The notes: generated by a model not told the origin, from the sequence alone. DNA of 64,000 nucleotides from Akkermansia sp. N21116 (GCF_029854705.2 NZ_CP139035.1:2542001-2606000), one strand, 5' to 3'. Shown: positions 25,871 through 35,569, counted from the first letter of the stretch. Numbers and translations: made by a program.

Positions 25871-27856
25871 ATGGACAATTCACATTCCCGACAGCCGGAA
25901 AATAAACATCGTCACAGCCAGGCCTGTTCCTCTTCGTGCTCATGCTGTACAAGCTTTTCCTGCACAGCATGCAATACAACATGTGGACACCAGACTTCCG
26001 ACACATCTTCGCACTGGAAACGCCCGCTCGCAGGTCTCATCCTTTTCGCTATCGCCCTTGCTGTGGGTACCCGGACACCTGCCGGTATTGTTCTCGCCAT
26101 CGTTTCCTATTTCGTCATCGGGTGGAACATCCTCGCCGATGCCGCCTCCAACCTCCTGAAGGGAAAAGTTTTCGATGAAAATTTCCTCATGGGAGTTGCT
26201 ACTTTGGGAGCCTTGGCCCTCGGAGAATATGCGGAAGCAGTTTCCGTCCTTATTTTCTTCCAAATCGGAGAAATCCTTCAGGAACGCGCCGTCTATAAAA
26301 CGCGGGAATCCGTTACCGGACTTATGGATCTCAAGCAGGACTATGCCCACCTCATCCAAGAGAAAGGTATCCAAACCGTCCCCCCGGCTCAAATCACTCC
26401 CGGGCAAAAAATCCTCGTCCGTCCCGGAGAGAAAGTCCCTCTTGACGGGGTCGTAACCGAAGGCCACTCCCACCTCGACGCCTCCGCACTCACCGGAGAA
26501 TTCATTCCCCTAAAAGCCGAACCCGGTACCCAGGTACTCTCCGGCAGCGTCAACCAGGAAGAAGCCCTCACCATCCAAGTCACCAAAACCTGGGACCAAT
26601 CCACAGTCTCCCGCATCCTCAAACTCGTCCAGGAATCAGCCGAGCGTAAAACGAAAACGGAAACTTTCATCCGACGCTTCGCCCGCTGGTACACCCCGTC
26701 CGTCCTCATCCTGGCCCTCCTTATTGCCGTGCTTACCCCACTCCTTCTTCCCATCGGGTGGACGGAGGGCATCCGGCGCGCCCTCATCCTTCTCGTCATT
26801 TCCTGCCCTTGCGCTCTCGTCATATCCATCCCTCTCAGCTACTTTGCCGGTATCGGACGCTTTGCCCGACACGGCATTCTACTCAAAGGCAGCAACTACC
26901 TTGATGCTCTTACAAGGATCGGTACAGTCGTCTTCGACAAAACAGGGACTCTCACCGGAGGTAAATTTACCATCACCCGCACGGAACCCGCCAACGGGTT
27001 TACGGATAAACAACTCCTCCGGCTTGCAGCTCTCGCCGAAAGCACCTCTAACCACCCCATCGCCCAATCCATCCTTGCCGCCTACGACAAACCCATTCCC
27101 TCCATGGAGAATGCCTCCTTCCGGGAAATAGCCGGGCGCGGCACAGCCGCTACTCTGGGAGCTAACCACATCCTCGCCGGCAACGCCGCCTGGATGCAAG
27201 AGAACGGCATCGACGTACCACCTCATCCATCCCTCACCGGCACCATCGTCCACATCGCCGTCAACAATCGATACGCCGGCAATATCCTGCTAGCCGACAG
27301 TATCAAGCCGGATAGCCTCCAAACAATCCGAAACCTCAAATCCCAAGGGATCGCCAAAATAGCCATGCTCACCGGAGACAGTGACGAACACGCCCAGGCT
27401 GTCAGCAAATACCTCCACATCAAAGACTGCTACTCCCAGCTCCTCCCGGAAGATAAAGTTCGCATTGTCGAACGGCTCCAGGAGGAAACCACCCCCGGTA
27501 AACTTCTCGCATTTGTCGGAGACGGAATTAACGACGCCCCCGCACTCACCCGCGCCGATATCGGCATCTCCATGGGAAGCATGGGATCCGACGCCGCCAT
27601 GGAAGCCTCCGACATTGTTCTCATGAACGGAGAACCTTCCCGGCTCCCCCTGGCTCTGCGCCTTGCCCACGGTACCCGCAGAATCATCCTCCAAAACATC
27701 GTTTTCATCCTCGGCATCAAAGGCATCATCCTCATGATGGCCGCCGCCGGGGAAGCCAACATGTGGGAAGCCATCTTCGCCGATGTCGGCATTTCATTGC
27801 TAGCTATCCTCAATGCCATCCGTCCCGTTCAAACGGGGACAAACGATCATTCCTGA
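25871..27856 (+). CDS. P1B-type heavy-metal exporting ATPase (Zn/Cd/Pb type)
   Basis: The 661-residue membrane pump has CPC at 312-314 in the transport helix, the phosphorylated Asp356 in FDKTGTLT, the HP motif in NHPIAQS and the hinge GDGINDAPALTRADIG. These match ZntA/CadA-type exporters. There is no N-terminal HMA domain (no GMxCxxC); in its place is a short tail rich in Cys and His (HRHSQACSSSCSCC and CTACNTTCGH). With the metal-sensing ArsR in front and a shared operator, it should export Zn, Cd or Pb. Confidence 0.92.
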   Translation: MDNSHSRQPENKHRHSQACSSSCSCCTSFSCTACNTTCGHQTSDTSSHWKRPLAGLILFAIALAVGTRTPAGIVLAIVSYFVIGWNILADAASNLLKGKVFDENFLMGVATLGALALGEYAEAVSVLIFFQIGEILQERAVYKTRESVTGLMDLKQDYAHLIQEKGIQTVPPAQITPGQKILVRPGEKVPLDGVVTEGHSHLDASALTGEFIPLKAEPGTQVLSGSVNQEEALTIQVTKTWDQSTVSRILKLVQESAERKTKTETFIRRFARWYTPSVLILALLIAVLTPLLLPIGWTEGIRRALILLVISCPCALVISIPLSYFAGIGRFARHGILLKGSNYLDALTRIGTVVFDKTGTLTGGKFTITRTEPANGFTDKQLLRLAALAESTSNHPIAQSILAAYDKPIPSMENASFREIAGRGTAATLGANHILAGNAAWMQENGIDVPPHPSLTGTIVHIAVNNRYAGNILLADSIKPDSLQTIRNLKSQGIAKIAMLTGDSDEHAQAVSKYLHIKDCYSQLLPEDKVRIVERLQEETTPGKLLAFVGDGINDAPALTRADIGISMGSMGSDAAMEASDIVLMNGEPSRLPLALRLAHGTRRIILQNIVFILGIKGIILMMAAAGEANMWEAIFADVGISLLAILNAIRPVQTGTNDHS

Positions 27857-27874
27857 AAAAACTTCAAAAATCTC

Positions 27875-27902
27875 TTGCATCCCATGAAAAAATACGTATA
27901 AA
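27875..27902 (+). promoter_or_regulatory. Promoter of tRNA-Gly
   Basis: TTGCAT (27875-27880) and TATAAA (27897-27902) are separated by 16 nt and end 26 nt before the mature tRNA, with a GC-rich discriminator (CCTTCCCGC) after the -10 box as in stable RNA promoters. Confidence 0.6.
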
Positions 27903-27928
27903 CCTTCCCGCACACTTGCCTAATCAGT

Positions 27929-28003
27929 GCGGATGTAGCTCAGGGGTAGAGCGCAACCTTGCCAAGGTTGATGTCGTGGGTTCGAATCCCATCATCCGCT
28001 CCA
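27929..28003 (+). tRNA. tRNA-Gly (anticodon GCC)
   Basis: The 7-bp acceptor stem (GCGGATG at 27929-27935 with CATCCGC at 27993-27999), the D-arm with GCTCAGGGGTAGAGC, the anticodon arm AACCTTGCCAAGGTT with GCC in the loop, and the T-arm GTGGGTTCGAATCCCAT form a complete cloverleaf. The discriminator is T and the CCA end is encoded (28001-28003). A T-rich stretch follows and may end transcription. No integrated element begins at its 3' end. Confidence 0.96.
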
Positions 28004-28238
28004 TTTTTCTTTTGGGTTCTTTGTAACACCTTGATTTTATAAGGTATTTTCCGTTTCTGGATGATGTCATTCAAAAAATCGGGAGAAGACTATATGAAGA
28101 GGCCGCCGGCACGGCTGTAGGTTTTAGATTTCGATTCTGACGTAGAGCCTAAAAACAGACGAAATATTATGCTTTCGAACTATTCTTGAACAGGAGTGCG
28201 ACTTTCTTCCTCCAATCTGTATCCAATTACAGTAAAAT

Positions 28239-29264
28239 ATGTTTGAACCAGCAGAAATCCAACTGAACACCTACGGCAAACCGGCCCGTATCCTATTTCT
28301 GGCTCCTTACGCCCCCGATGCTCCGGACTTTTCTGAGAAACCCTATACGGGCAACGGGGGATACCCCCGTTACCACTACAATATTTACAAAGCACTCCAG
28401 GAGATCGGTTACGATGTTACATCCTCTTCCAAACCGTACTCCGTCCAATGTGCCAAAGGCAATGTTGACTATGTCTTTTCACTAATGAACAGATTTCCCA
28501 TGGCTAATCCGGAAATTTTCATTTCTTCCTACTGCGAATTCATCCAAATGCCCTATCTCGGAGCCCCTCCCAACATCCGGGCCATTGCAGAGGACAAGTT
28601 GCTTACCAAATACGTATTCCACTCTCTGGGGCTGCATATGCCTCAGGGAATCGGTCTTTCGTCCAACAAACCCATTCCGGATCATGAACCGTTCCCCGGT
28701 CCCTATTTCATCAAAAAGAGATTCGGTGCCGCCTCGGGAGGGATCCGCTCCGACAGTATTTGCGAGACATGGCAGACAGCCGTTTCCTGTGCAGAACGAC
28801 TCCTTTCCGAAGGGCATGAAGTCCTTGCTGAGCAATACTGTCCCGGCATTGACGTCACCGTTCCCGTCCTGGGAGGGAAACGCCCTGTCATCCTGGGATT
28901 CGTACAACCCAAATCAGACAAACCGGGAAACATCATTACGGAAGATTTGAAACTCCACGACCACCTGGGTTACCAGCTTGTGCCTGTCGACAACATGCAG
29001 GAGGATATCATCCGTGACATTAACACGATCTGGGACAATCTCGGCCCCATGGACTACTTCCGAGTCGATTACCGCATCGATTTTGAATCAGGGAAACGCC
29101 GCATTCTGGAAATGAATATCTGTTGCCACTTGGGAAAAACCGGCTCCATCTGCCTCGCTGCCGCCCAACACGGACGAACCCAGGCGGATGTGCTGAAATA
29201 CATCCTCGCCTACAGTATGAAACGGCAAAGCCAACTGCCCCAATACGGTACATGGCTCCTGTAA
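28239..29264 (+). CDS. ATP-grasp ligase (D-alanine--D-alanine ligase-like)
   Basis: The 341-residue protein has an ATP-grasp C-terminal half: YFIKKRFGAASGGI (ATP-binding loop), VLAEQYCPGIDVTVPVLG, the DYFRVDYRID strand and the metal-binding EMNICCHLGKTG. The order resembles D-Ala-D-Ala ligases, but the N-terminal domain is divergent (GNGGYPRYHYNIYKAL). Such relatives make cell-wall dipeptides or other peptide-like metabolites; the substrate is unknown here. It stands alone, 235 nt after the tRNA, with no adjacent amino-acid adenylation or cell-wall gene. Confidence 0.72.
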   Translation: MFEPAEIQLNTYGKPARILFLAPYAPDAPDFSEKPYTGNGGYPRYHYNIYKALQEIGYDVTSSSKPYSVQCAKGNVDYVFSLMNRFPMANPEIFISSYCEFIQMPYLGAPPNIRAIAEDKLLTKYVFHSLGLHMPQGIGLSSNKPIPDHEPFPGPYFIKKRFGAASGGIRSDSICETWQTAVSCAERLLSEGHEVLAEQYCPGIDVTVPVLGGKRPVILGFVQPKSDKPGNIITEDLKLHDHLGYQLVPVDNMQEDIIRDINTIWDNLGPMDYFRVDYRIDFESGKRRILEMNICCHLGKTGSICLAAAQHGRTQADVLKYILAYSMKRQSQLPQYGTWLL

Positions 29265-29518
29265 GAGCCTTCGTATCCTTTTCCTCAAACCGATATCTTT
29301 CGGACATTTTTTATCCAATTCATGCCGGTTTCACCAGTCATTCCTCTCCGTTTATGAACTGCCACAAACGGAGTTGGGACAGAAATAAATTTCTTCTCCA
29401 AGAATTGTACAAAGAGGCGTCTTGCCCTGCCGATTGAGTTCTGATAGAAAGAACAGGCTATCCGGCTCCGTATATCTAGCTGATGCCGCCAATAGCTGCA
29501 TTTCCAAATCTGATAATT

Positions 29519-32500
29519 ATGACTACGACAAAAAACTGGCTTCTGTCCTGCACCGTTTTTGCCGCCTGTTCTCTGGCGCCTGCATGGGCAACCCCGGTCG
29601 TCCCCGGTGACGACAGCGCTCCCACCGGTCTTGAATGGGAACAAGAACAAAATCTTCACCTGAACAAAGAGGCTCCCACAGCTACCTTCTCCAGTTTCAG
29701 CGATCTGAATTCGGCACTGAAAATCCTCCCCGAAAACAGTAAATGGTGGAAATCCCTGAACGGTCAATGGAAGTTCAACTGGTCCAAAGACCCGCAAAGC
29801 CGTCCTGTCGGTTTCTTCCTGCCCGACTACGACGTCAGCAACTGGAAGGAAATCAAAGTTCCTGCATCCTGGCAAACCCAGGGTTACGGCACTCCGATTT
29901 ACTCCAACCAGCCCTATCCCTTTGAGCGGGATTGGCCCTACGTAACCAAAGAACCCCGCAATAAAAAATACACATCCTTCGAGGCACGCAACCCCGTCGG
30001 ATCCTACCGCCGCACCTTCGAAGTTCCCGCCGGCTGGGATGGACGGGAAGTTTACATACAGTTCGACGGAGTCGATTCCTTCTTCTATCTGTGGATCAAC
30101 GGTAAATACGTCGGATTCTCCAAGGACTCCCGCAACCCGGCCCGTTTCGATATCAGCCCCTACCTGCAGGAAGGCGAAAACACAGTGGCCGTGGAAGTAT
30201 ATCGCCATTCCGACGGAGCCTATCTGGAATGCCAGGACATGTTCCGTCTTTCGGGGATTTTCCGCACAGTGTCCATCTTCTCCCTGCCCAAAGTCCACAT
30301 TCGCGATTTCTTCATCCACACCAACCCCGTGGAACCGAACAGCTGGGCTCTTCTCCCCGTGGATCCCGTCAACCCCGGAAAGGTAGATGGCGATTGGCGT
30401 CTCCTTGCCGACATTGATGTCCGCAATCTCTTCCCCCGCCACAAGAATCTGGAAGGCTACTCCGTCGCCATGAACCTTTACACGGAAGACGGTAAACTTG
30501 TCGATCCCGTCAAGCCTAAAGATGCGCCCTACGACGGAGTCATGCAGAAACCTCTCCGCCTCACCGGCATGAAAGACTTCAAGACTTCTCTCATGGGCAT
30601 CTACTCCAAGCCCAAACTTTGGTCTGCCGAAACGCCCAATCTTTACACGCTCGTCATCGAACTGAAAGACAAGGCCGGCAAGACTGTAGAAATGGTTTCC
30701 TCCCAGGTTGGTTTCCGCAACGTAACTATCAAAGACAGCGTCTTCCTCGTCAACGGACAGCCCGTGAAGGTCAAAGGCGTCAACCGCCACGAAAATAATC
30801 CTTCTACCGGCCACTTCGTCTCCCGTGAACAAATGGAACAAGAAGTTGCCATGATGAAGAGGGCCAACATCAACCATGTTCGCTGTTCCCACTACCCTGT
30901 CGATCCGTACTTCTATTACCTCTGCAACAAGTACGGCATCTACGTTCAGGATGAAGCCAACATCGAATCGCACGGCTACTATTACGGCAAGGAATCCCTC
31001 TCCCATCCGCTGGAATGGATGCCCGCTCATGTCGAACGAGTCATGGCCATGGTGGAACGCAACAAGAACAACCCCAGCGTTGTCATGTGGTCCCTCGGCA
31101 ACGAGGCCGGTCCGGGTCGTAACTTCCAGGTCGCCGAAAAAACAATCAAAGCCCGTGATCTGTCCCGTCCCACCCATTACGAACGTAACAACGAAATCGT
31201 TGATCTCGGTTCCAACCAGTATCCCTCCGTCGGATGGACGCAAGGCATGGCAGCCAACAAGAATTATCCCAAGCCCTTCTACATTTCCGAATATGCCCAC
31301 AACATGATGAATGCCATGGGGGATCTCGCAGACTATTGGGAAGCCATCGAGTCCTCCGACCGCATTATGGGCGGCGCCATCTGGGACTGGATCGACCAGG
31401 GAATCTACAAGACCCTGCCGAACGGCGAAAAAATGCTGTGCTACGGAGGCGACTTCAACGATCACCCCAACAGCGGTCAGTTCGTCTTTAACGGTACCAT
31501 CCTGGCAGACCTGACTCCGGAACCCGGTTATTTTGAAGTCAAGCACGTTTACCAGAACATCAAAGCCGGCCTCAAAGACGGCAAGGTAACGATCTTCAAC
31601 AAGAACTTCTTCAAAGACCTCTCCGATTACGATGTTATCTGGACGCTCAACCGCGACGGCAAGGAAATCGCCAAAGGCATGCTCCACCTACCCAAAGTCG
31701 GCCCACGCCAGACGGTGGAAATCCCGGCCGATTTCCTTCCGGAACAGGAAAACGGAGCCGAATACAGCCTCCGCATCGGCTTCCATCTCAACAAGGACAT
31801 GCCGTGGGCGAAGAAAGGTTACGAACTGGCCTTCGACCAGATCGACCTCCCCACGGTTGGAGAAAAAGCCATGTTCAAGGCTCCGGAGGGTCCATTGAGC
31901 CTCAGTGCCGACAAGCAGGTCATTTCCGGCAGCAACTTCTCCGTCAGCTTTGATCCTAAAACGGGAGAACTGGCCCAGTACACCGTCAACGGACAGCCCC
32001 TGCTGAAACAGCCGATGGTCGTCAACGCCGTCCGTTGCGCCTCCAGCAATGAACCCGGTGTCCTCGCCAAGAGCATGGATCACGGCCTCCGCGATCTGAA
32101 ACACGAACTCATCAGCAGCGAAATCACCAGCAACGGCAAGAGCATTACCATCAAGCAGTCCATCAAGGTCAGCGGCAAACAGTCCGAAAGCCTCAACGAC
32201 TTCGGAGGAAACAATACGACCATCACCCCGAACAAGAAGAAGCTCAACGATGCCAACACCCATTTCATCAACAATCTGGAATGGACCGTGTACGCAGACG
32301 GTACAGTCACCTGCCAGTCCGTCCTGCTGCCTCGCGGCGCCATGCTGGACCTTCTGCGCCTGGGGTATGAAATCCAGCTTCCCTCCAACCTGTCCAACAT
32401 CACCTACTATGGACGAGGCCCGGAAGAAAACTACGCAGACCGCAAAACCGGCATGCCCCTTGGACAGTACAAAACGACCGCTCAAGCTTCGTTCTTCCCC

Positions 32501-33307
32501 TATGGCCGTCCACAGGATACGGGCAACCATGAAGACACGCGCTGGGTTGCCCTGACCAACGACAAGGGAGAAGGTCTGCTCTTCGGATCCCTTGACGCGC
32601 CATTCGCCTTCTCGGCCATTCCCTACACTACCACGGATCTCATCCTGGCCAACCATCCCGTCCAACTGCCTAAGAATACGGACAAAACCGTTCTCGTCCT
32701 TTCGGCAGCTACCCGCGGACTTGGAGGTGCCTCATGCGGTCCGGGTCCGATGGAGCGCGATATCATCAAGGCCAACAAGCCCTATAAGCTGGACTTCTCC
32801 ATCCGTCCCATCACGGCTCAAAGTACTCTGGAAACCATCCGTATCCCTGCCGCGAATCTGGATATGAGCATGAATACACGGACTGACAAGTACGCGATCA
32901 AGAGCGTATCCAGCCAGGAACTGGGAGAAGCCGACGCCGAATTCGCCATCGACGGAGATCCCTCCACCTTCTGGCATTCGGAATACAACAAGACGGTGAC
33001 AAAACATCCCCACGTCCTCGAAATCGACCTCGGCAAGGAACGTGAATTCAGCGGTATCACCTGCCTTCCCCGTCAGGACGGCAGTGCCAACGGCCGCGTC
33101 GCCGACTACAGCATTGAGACCAGTGCCGACGGTAAAACATGGCAGCAGGCCGCCAAGGGCAAGTTCCCGAACTCGGACGAATTGCAAATCGTCAACTTCG
33201 ACAAGCCTGTCAAGGCACGCTACTTCCGCTTCACCGCTCTCAGCGAGGTTGGAGGAAACGACTATGCCTCCATGGCCGAACTGGACGTCATTCCCGTCAA
33301 AAAATAA
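29519..33307 (+). CDS. Secreted GH2 beta-galactosidase with C-terminal F5/8-type (CBM32-like) domain
   Basis: This is a 1262-residue exported glycoside hydrolase. Residues 1-24 are a signal peptide (AWA/TP cleavage site). Then come the GH2 sugar-binding, Ig-like and TIM-barrel domains, with the acid/base Glu529 in WSLGNEAGPG and the nucleophile Glu591 in YISEYAHNMMNAMG. About 780-1090 is the beta-galactosidase small-chain domain (YYGRGPEENYADRKTG). About 1130-1262 is a discoidin/CBM32-like domain (AIDGDPSTFWHSEY, ARYFRFTALSEVGGND). It should remove terminal beta-galactose from host mucin or other glycans, with the last domain keeping it on the substrate. The ATG at 29519 opens the signal peptide. 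Confidence 0.95.
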   Translation: MTTTKNWLLSCTVFAACSLAPAWATPVVPGDDSAPTGLEWEQEQNLHLNKEAPTATFSSFSDLNSALKILPENSKWWKSLNGQWKFNWSKDPQSRPVGFFLPDYDVSNWKEIKVPASWQTQGYGTPIYSNQPYPFERDWPYVTKEPRNKKYTSFEARNPVGSYRRTFEVPAGWDGREVYIQFDGVDSFFYLWINGKYVGFSKDSRNPARFDISPYLQEGENTVAVEVYRHSDGAYLECQDMFRLSGIFRTVSIFSLPKVHIRDFFIHTNPVEPNSWALLPVDPVNPGKVDGDWRLLADIDVRNLFPRHKNLEGYSVAMNLYTEDGKLVDPVKPKDAPYDGVMQKPLRLTGMKDFKTSLMGIYSKPKLWSAETPNLYTLVIELKDKAGKTVEMVSSQVGFRNVTIKDSVFLVNGQPVKVKGVNRHENNPSTGHFVSREQMEQEVAMMKRANINHVRCSHYPVDPYFYYLCNKYGIYVQDEANIESHGYYYGKESLSHPLEWMPAHVERVMAMVERNKNNPSVVMWSLGNEAGPGRNFQVAEKTIKARDLSRPTHYERNNEIVDLGSNQYPSVGWTQGMAANKNYPKPFYISEYAHNMMNAMGDLADYWEAIESSDRIMGGAIWDWIDQGIYKTLPNGEKMLCYGGDFNDHPNSGQFVFNGTILADLTPEPGYFEVKHVYQNIKAGLKDGKVTIFNKNFFKDLSDYDVIWTLNRDGKEIAKGMLHLPKVGPRQTVEIPADFLPEQENGAEYSLRIGFHLNKDMPWAKKGYELAFDQIDLPTVGEKAMFKAPEGPLSLSADKQVISGSNFSVSFDPKTGELAQYTVNGQPLLKQPMVVNAVRCASSNEPGVLAKSMDHGLRDLKHELISSEITSNGKSITIKQSIKVSGKQSESLNDFGGNNTTITPNKKKLNDANTHFINNLEWTVYADGTVTCQSVLLPRGAMLDLLRLGYEIQLPSNLSNITYYGRGPEENYADRKTGMPLGQYKTTAQASFFPYGRPQDTGNHEDTRWVALTNDKGEGLLFGSLDAPFAFSAIPYTTTDLILANHPVQLPKNTDKTVLVLSAATRGLGGASCGPGPMERDIIKANKPYKLDFSIRPITAQSTLETIRIPAANLDMSMNTRTDKYAIKSVSSQELGEADAEFAIDGDPSTFWHSEYNKTVTKHPHVLEIDLGKEREFSGITCLPRQDGSANGRVADYSIETSADGKTWQQAAKGKFPNSDELQIVNFDKPVKARYFRFTALSEVGGNDYASMAELDVIPVKK

Positions 33308-33317
33308 TCCCGTTTCA

Positions 33318-33348
33318 CCCCGCCGGCATGTCCCTGCCGGCGGGGTCT
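33318..33348 (+). terminator. Terminator after the beta-galactosidase gene
   Basis: A perfect 11-bp GC-rich stem (CCCCGCCGGCA at 33318-33328, TGCCGGCGGGG at 33335-33345) with a 6-nt loop is followed by TCTT, a weak T tract. It lies directly after the stop codon. Confidence 0.7.
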
Positions 33349-33476
33349 TGATACCAGTCTCCCAACTTATCCATAAGAAAGGCTGCAAATTCACTCCCCT
33401 CCCTTTCAAAAATCATTGACGTCTCCATGATGCATGGTAGATTGTAACGACAAATCACTTTTAGCTCACTCCACGT

Positions 33477-33956
33477 ATGATCAAGATTCTCTCTCTATTG
33501 ACTGCTGTCTGTGCCCCGCTCTTCCTTGTGACCGGTTGCGGAGGCAACGGTAGCGACAGATCCACGGACAACGCCCTTCCCGCAGGGACGACACTGTCTA
33601 TTGTCCTCGGAGCCGCCGACACCGTGGATCCCATGGACTCCAATGATCTTGAATACCTTTTAGGAACTGCTGCCCGTTCTATTATTCTTATGGCTGGCGA
33701 AGGGATGACTTCTACCATTACCATTGATGGCGAAGCTACCCAAGGAGCCGTGTATATGATTAACGGCAATCTTCAGGAAGGCTTATTTGATCTTAGCTGC
33801 AGATGGTACACAGCCACCGGGTTCCCACGTAGCGTCCAGATGTTCGGAATCCATTTGAAAAGAGGTCAGATCAACGGAACATTCGATTATTGGAATAGCT
33901 CTGACTCAGACCATCAATTCCGCGGGACCAAGGGTACAATCAACTACGTCAACTAA
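33477..33956 (+). CDS. Small lipoprotein of unknown function
   Basis: The 159-residue protein has a type II signal peptide with lipobox LVTGC (Cys21), followed by a Gly/Ser/Asp linker. The rest is rich in beta-strand-forming residues (TTLSIVLGAAD, SIILMAGEGMTSTITIDG, GAVYMINGN), with a polar C-terminal half that suggests a small beta barrel or sandwich. I do not recognise the family. It is expected at the outer membrane after processing by Lgt, LspA and Lnt. It has its own terminator, so it is probably monocistronic. Confidence 0.75.
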   Translation: MIKILSLLTAVCAPLFLVTGCGGNGSDRSTDNALPAGTTLSIVLGAADTVDPMDSNDLEYLLGTAARSIILMAGEGMTSTITIDGEATQGAVYMINGNLQEGLFDLSCRWYTATGFPRSVQMFGIHLKRGQINGTFDYWNSSDSDHQFRGTKGTINYVN

Positions 33957-33980
33957 ATTACCCTGTTTCATTTTTCCAGG

Positions 33981-34030
33981 AGCTGTCTTGCCACGGTTTT
34001 ATAACCGGAGTAAGACAGCTTCTTCTTTTT
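33981..34030 (+). terminator. Terminator after the lipoprotein gene
   Basis: AGCTGTCTT (33981-33989) pairs with AAGACAGCT (34012-34020); an inner CGGTT/AACCG helix extends the structure. TCTTCTTTTT follows on the plus side. Confidence 0.85.
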
Positions 34031-34053
34031 ATATACAGTAAATTACCGAGCAC

Positions 34054-34764
34054 TCATTTCCGGACAAGCCGGTAACTGGTTTCGAGACGTGTCGTTAGTT
34101 CATCGAAAGGAATGGACCCATCAAGACAGAAAGTGGCCCAGTTTTTCTTGTTCATGTGATAACCAGGAAAACGGCTGCGATTATCCACAAGATGCTCAAG
34201 ATCATCAGGACAAACTCGCAAATTGAGAATCTCGACTCGCTCCTCAGAGTCCCCGGTCAACTTGAAACGAGGAACAACCAGCAAAGCGGCATACCATTTC
34301 TTCTTGTCACGGCGGCGCACAATGGCATTTTCCGGGAACTTTCTCCATAAGAACTCAAGCTCGTCCCCATATGTATTCCGTATATGATCAATGATGCGCA
34401 GAGTCATGTCTTCTTTAAAAGCATCCGGCACGAAGCAGCACTCAGCTACATGCCACAACTCTTCCTCATATTCCTGGCGGAGTTTCCTGCCCAGATACGA
34501 TCTTGGCGTTCCTTGAGAATCAAGCATTCGCTCATACTCTTCTCCATGAACGCTATGCACCGTCACATGAACAGAACCGTCCGTACAGATTTCAAATTCC
34601 ATGGATAGAGCACCGTTCAACAATCCCGCCCGATACAGGAACCCCCTTTTTCCCCGGACACAGCCGAAAGGAAGCAAGCGTTCCTCACAAATTTTTCTGT
34701 TCTTAAAAACGCGTTCGAGAACCTTTTCCTGCCAACTTTTTTGAGGAGAGAAACGAAAAAACAT
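34054..34764 (-). CDS. MmcQ/YjbR-family protein with an N-terminal extension
   Basis: The 236-residue protein ends with the double-wing MmcQ/YjbR pattern: RFPENAIVRRRDKKKWYAAL, LNLRVCPDDLEHLV and the closing FPGYHMNKKNWATFCLDG. This family (often ~115 residues) has a DNA-binding-like fold of unknown role. The first ~115 residues are an added domain (KVLERVFKNRKICEERLLPFG), also seen in some longer relatives. It is convergent with the lipoprotein gene. No membrane segment is seen. Confidence 0.78.
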   Translation of the reverse strand: MFFRFSPQKSWQEKVLERVFKNRKICEERLLPFGCVRGKRGFLYRAGLLNGALSMEFEICTDGSVHVTVHSVHGEEYERMLDSQGTPRSYLGRKLRQEYEEELWHVAECCFVPDAFKEDMTLRIIDHIRNTYGDELEFLWRKFPENAIVRRRDKKKWYAALLVVPRFKLTGDSEERVEILNLRVCPDDLEHLVDNRSRFPGYHMNKKNWATFCLDGSIPFDELTTRLETSYRLVRK

Positions 34765-34987
34765 GAGAAAAATAAACTTAGAGCCTTTCTTGATCCATAA
34801 CTTACAACCGCTTTATGATAAATCCCCCCGGAAACGGATCAAGTGAAAATAAATCATTCCTCCCATCCGAAATCGGTGACATAAATCCATTCATCTTACA
34901 CAAAAACAATCGTCGATGCCGCTTCCTCAAATGACGGGAATAGAAATTCAATTCCTCCCCACAACATTATATCAAACGACATCAGGC

Positions 34988-35494
34988 ATGAAGAAGCAAT
35001 TTAAATTAATGTCGCTGAGCACCCTAGCCTGCATCTGCACACTGGGCAGCCTTTACGTTTCCCAAGAAGCCCAGGGGGCATTCAGCATCGCCGTCGGAGG
35101 CACCTTCGGGAGAGGAGCCGCCGTTTCCTTCCAATACGACCCCGCCGGTTTTCCTATATGGGGCTACACTCCTTCCGGTTTCCCCATCTATGCCTATTCT
35201 CCCGCCGGTGTTCCCATTATTGTCATGAATGGTATTTACAGTGGTTGCTATGTTCCTACCTGGGGACCAGCCCCCTGCTATCGCGGTCGTTACTTCTGGC
35301 CTGCCGGAGTTTACAGGCGTCCCTATTGCCCGCCTCCAGTCCATCGCCATGGTCCACCACCTCCTCCTGTCCACCGTCCATGTCCTCCTCCGCCTCCCCC
35401 AAGCTATCGTCCCTTCCCGCCACGTCCGCATGGTCCGGCTATTCGCCCGGGATTCTCCCCCGGTTACAACCGGGGGCATTATCACGGCAGATAA
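34988..35494 (+). CDS. Exported Pro-rich protein with PAGFPI repeats
   Basis: This 168-residue protein has a signal peptide (residues 1-~32, ending near EAQGA), a short Gly-rich strand, three adjacent 10-residue repeats with the pattern (D/T/S)P(A/S)G(F/V)PI, and a C-terminal half made mostly of Pro, His, Arg and Gly (RHGPPPPPVHRPCPPPPPP). There are few charged acidic residues. I do not recognise the family; similar His/Pro-rich exported proteins are common in this kind of genome. It may bind metal through the His-rich tail, but this is only a guess. The ATG at 34988 was chosen for the signal peptide. Confidence 0.6.
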   Translation: MKKQFKLMSLSTLACICTLGSLYVSQEAQGAFSIAVGGTFGRGAAVSFQYDPAGFPIWGYTPSGFPIYAYSPAGVPIIVMNGIYSGCYVPTWGPAPCYRGRYFWPAGVYRRPYCPPPVHRHGPPPPPVHRPCPPPPPPSYRPFPPRPHGPAIRPGFSPGYNRGHYHGR

Positions 35495-35523
35495 AACAAA
35501 CAAGTTGTTTTAATTAAAAAACG

Positions 35524-35569
35524 AAACGGGCCGTCCTATTTCCCGAAAGGGAAAAGACAGCCCGTTTTT
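35524..35569. terminator. Bidirectional terminator between convergent genes
   Basis: AAACGGGC (35524-35531) pairs with GCCCGTTT (35560-35567), and GTC/GAC adds three pairs inside. The plus side ends in TTTTT; the minus side ends in TTTCGTTTTTTAATT. It separates the Pro-rich protein gene and the phosphofructokinase gene. Confidence 0.85.

Noticed and set aside
27929-28238. Integrated element at the tRNA-Gly 3' end
   Set aside because: No integrase gene and no repeated tRNA end are found downstream; the next gene is an ordinary ligase-like gene.
29285-31687. 800-residue open frame on the minus strand opposite the beta-galactosidase gene
   Set aside because: It is a mirror of a GC-rich gene with strong codon bias; it shows no domain, and the plus-strand frame has catalytic residues.
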